Below are positions 42,949 through 43,933 of a DNA stretch of 43,933 nucleotides, in pieces. A program made the position numbers and the translations under genes. The stretch comes from Streptomyces sp. CNQ085 (lineage in GTDB: Bacteria > Actinomycetota > Actinomycetes > Streptomycetales > Streptomycetaceae), in NCBI RefSeq assembly GCF_022614595.1, contig NZ_JAJFAU010000004.1, positions 38,669 to 82,601 on the forward strand, given 5' to 3'. Under the pieces are notes generated by a model, which did not search any database, was not told the origin of the DNA, and was given only the letters and a program-made list of their open reading frames with translations. The first letter of the stretch is position 1. Every line of letters begins with the position of its first letter.

Positions 42949-43884
42949 ATGCCTACCGCCGAAGAACGCTCCGTTTCCGCGAGACCTGCCCCGACCACCG
43001 CAGTGGCCGAGAAGTACGTACACAGAGCCGCCTTCTCCGAGGTTTCCCTCACAGAGTGGGACAAGGTCGGGCAGGATGCCTTCACGGTCACCGCCCGGTG
43101 GCCACGCATCCACAGCTTCTACGACACCGGGCACGGCGTGCACGACCCGCTGCTGCTCTGCGAGACGTTCCGGCAGAGCGGTCTGCTGCTCGCCCACTCC
43201 GCGTACGAGATCCCCTCCGGCCACCAGGTCAGTTGGTCCCGCCTGCAGTACGCGGTCAACCCGCAGGCACTGCGCGCGGAGAACACACCGGCCGAGATCG
43301 GGTTGTACGTCACATGCACCGGCATCCACTACCACCGCCCTCCGGCCGCCTCGATGACGATGCGTATCGAGGCCGTCCGCGACGGCTCTCTGCTGTCAGT
43401 GGCCACCATAGTCTTCGGGCTGCACTCCCCTCCCGTGTACGAACGTCTCCGGTCCGGCCGGTGTGATGCGGCCCGAGTGTTCGCCGGCGCCCCGGCCCCC
43501 GTGCCTCCTGTCGCGGAGGAGATGACGGGGCGCACCAGACCCCAGGACGTGGTCCTCTCCCCCACCTCCGAGGACTGGCGCTGGCAACTGCGTGTCGACA
43601 CCACACACCCCGTCCTCTTCTACCACCCCGTCGACCATGTGCCCGGCATGCTCCTGCTCGAGGCCGTGCGTCAGGCCGCCCACGCGCTGGAACCCTCCAC
43701 CAGGGCGACGGTGCCGACCGCGATGGATGTCTCCTTCAGGCGCTACGTGGAGTTCGACGAACCGTGCTGGATCGAGGCCGAGACCGGGCCCAGGGAAACC
43801 AGCGGCTGCAGGTCCGTCCGTGTCAACGCCATCCAAAGGGGCAGCATCGCCCTCACCGCGACCGCCGAGATGACCACCGTCTGA
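42949..43884 (+). CDS. afsA: AfsA-family gamma-butyrolactone synthase
   Basis: A 311-aa AfsA/ScbA/BarX-type enzyme with two tandem hotdog (A-factor) domains: HRAAFSEVSLTEWDKVG, DPLLLCETFRQSGLLLAHSAY in the first, HPVLFYHPVDHVPGMLLLEAVRQ in the second. The conserved glutamates (CETFRQ, LEAVRQ) and the HPVDHVPG loop are present. It condenses a beta-ketoacyl-ACP with dihydroxyacetone phosphate to make the signal butenolide precursor. ATG 42949 follows GGGGAG. It is the last gene of the window; the reductase of the pathway is not seen. With the TetR receptor it forms a complete signal-sensing pair at the cluster edge. Confidence 0.93.
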   Translation: MPTAEERSVSARPAPTTAVAEKYVHRAAFSEVSLTEWDKVGQDAFTVTARWPRIHSFYDTGHGVHDPLLLCETFRQSGLLLAHSAYEIPSGHQVSWSRLQYAVNPQALRAENTPAEIGLYVTCTGIHYHRPPAASMTMRIEAVRDGSLLSVATIVFGLHSPPVYERLRSGRCDAARVFAGAPAPVPPVAEEMTGRTRPQDVVLSPTSEDWRWQLRVDTTHPVLFYHPVDHVPGMLLLEAVRQAAHALEPSTRATVPTAMDVSFRRYVEFDEPCWIEAETGPRETSGCRSVRVNAIQRGSIALTATAEMTTV

Positions 43885-43888
43885 CAGG

Positions 43889-43908
43889 CACCCGATCGCT
43901 ATCGGGTG
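43889..43908. terminator. Small stem-loop after AfsA
   Basis: Perfect 8-nt arms CACCCGAT/ATCGGGTG around the loop CGCT, five nt after the AfsA stop codon. Consistent with a terminator. Confidence 0.6.
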
Positions 43909-43933
43909 AGGTCCGGTGCGCGGACCGGTCCGC

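Overview
The window is high-GC actinobacterial DNA, almost certainly Streptomyces. Evidence is the G/C-rich third codon positions, frequent GTG/TTG starts, long perfect stem-loop terminators, and a gamma-butyrolactone signalling pair (AfsA-type synthase plus ArpA/ScbR-type TetR receptor). It holds most of one enediyne biosynthetic gene cluster. The diagnostic gene is an iterative enediyne polyketide synthase (28578-34430, KS-AT-ACP-KR-DH-PPTase) with its hotdog thioesterase, UnbU, UnbV and two DUF1702 proteins. An SgcJ-type NTF2 protein, an HpaC-type flavin reductase and a P450 in the same cluster, plus a complete beta-tyrosine branch, point to a nine-membered (C-1027/kedarcidin/maduropeptin-like) enediyne rather than a ten-membered one.

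Layout. 1-5450: contig-edge poly-C, a short-chain dehydrogenase (+), then a minus-strand pair of a molybdopterin oxidoreductase and a solute-binding-protein homologue without signal peptide. 5451-14003 (+): an acyl-CoA-dehydrogenase-like flavoenzyme, an FAD monooxygenase, a free-standing adenylation enzyme, a MIO-type tyrosine aminomutase and a free-standing condensation enzyme. 14062-17579: a divergent pair, an HpaB-type hydroxylase (-) facing a second acyl-CoA-dehydrogenase-like enzyme plus the SgcJ homologue (+). 17658-24003 (-): P450, Fe(II)/2-oxoglutarate oxygenase, peptidyl carrier protein, degenerate prephenate dehydrogenase, DinB-like protein, GMC oxidoreductase and its small DUF5987-type partner. 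24275-26151 (+): StrR-like and AraC-type regulators. 26228-39490 (-): a tightly coupled operon DUF1702-DUF1702-UnbV-UnbU-PKSE-thioesterase-flavin reductase-P450, most junctions being 4-bp overlaps. 39633-43933: an HxlR regulator, an IS701-like transposase homologue, a GBL-receptor-type TetR, a frameshifted relic of a second receptor, and AfsA.

How the genes work together (inference from family knowledge). PKSE plus thioesterase make the polyene; UnbU/UnbV/DUF1702, the SgcJ homologue, P450s, GMC enzyme and flavoenzymes would convert it to the enediyne core. The aminomutase makes beta-tyrosine, the adenylation enzyme loads it on the 84-aa carrier protein, the HpaB enzyme with the flavin reductase hydroxylates the ring, and the condensation enzyme attaches it to the core. 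I find no tryptophan/phenol-type halogenase, apoprotein, sugar, or aromatic-acid (naphthoate/benzoxazolinate) genes here, so the cluster probably continues beyond the left edge or makes a simpler molecule.

The most notable non-coding signal is a 16-bp motif (consensus GCAATCCAGGAGATGC, ends GCA and AGATGC invariant) that I find seven times, each time upstream of a transcription unit and always on the coding strand of the gene it precedes. It marks nearly every biosynthetic unit and looks like a cluster-specific operator or promoter element.
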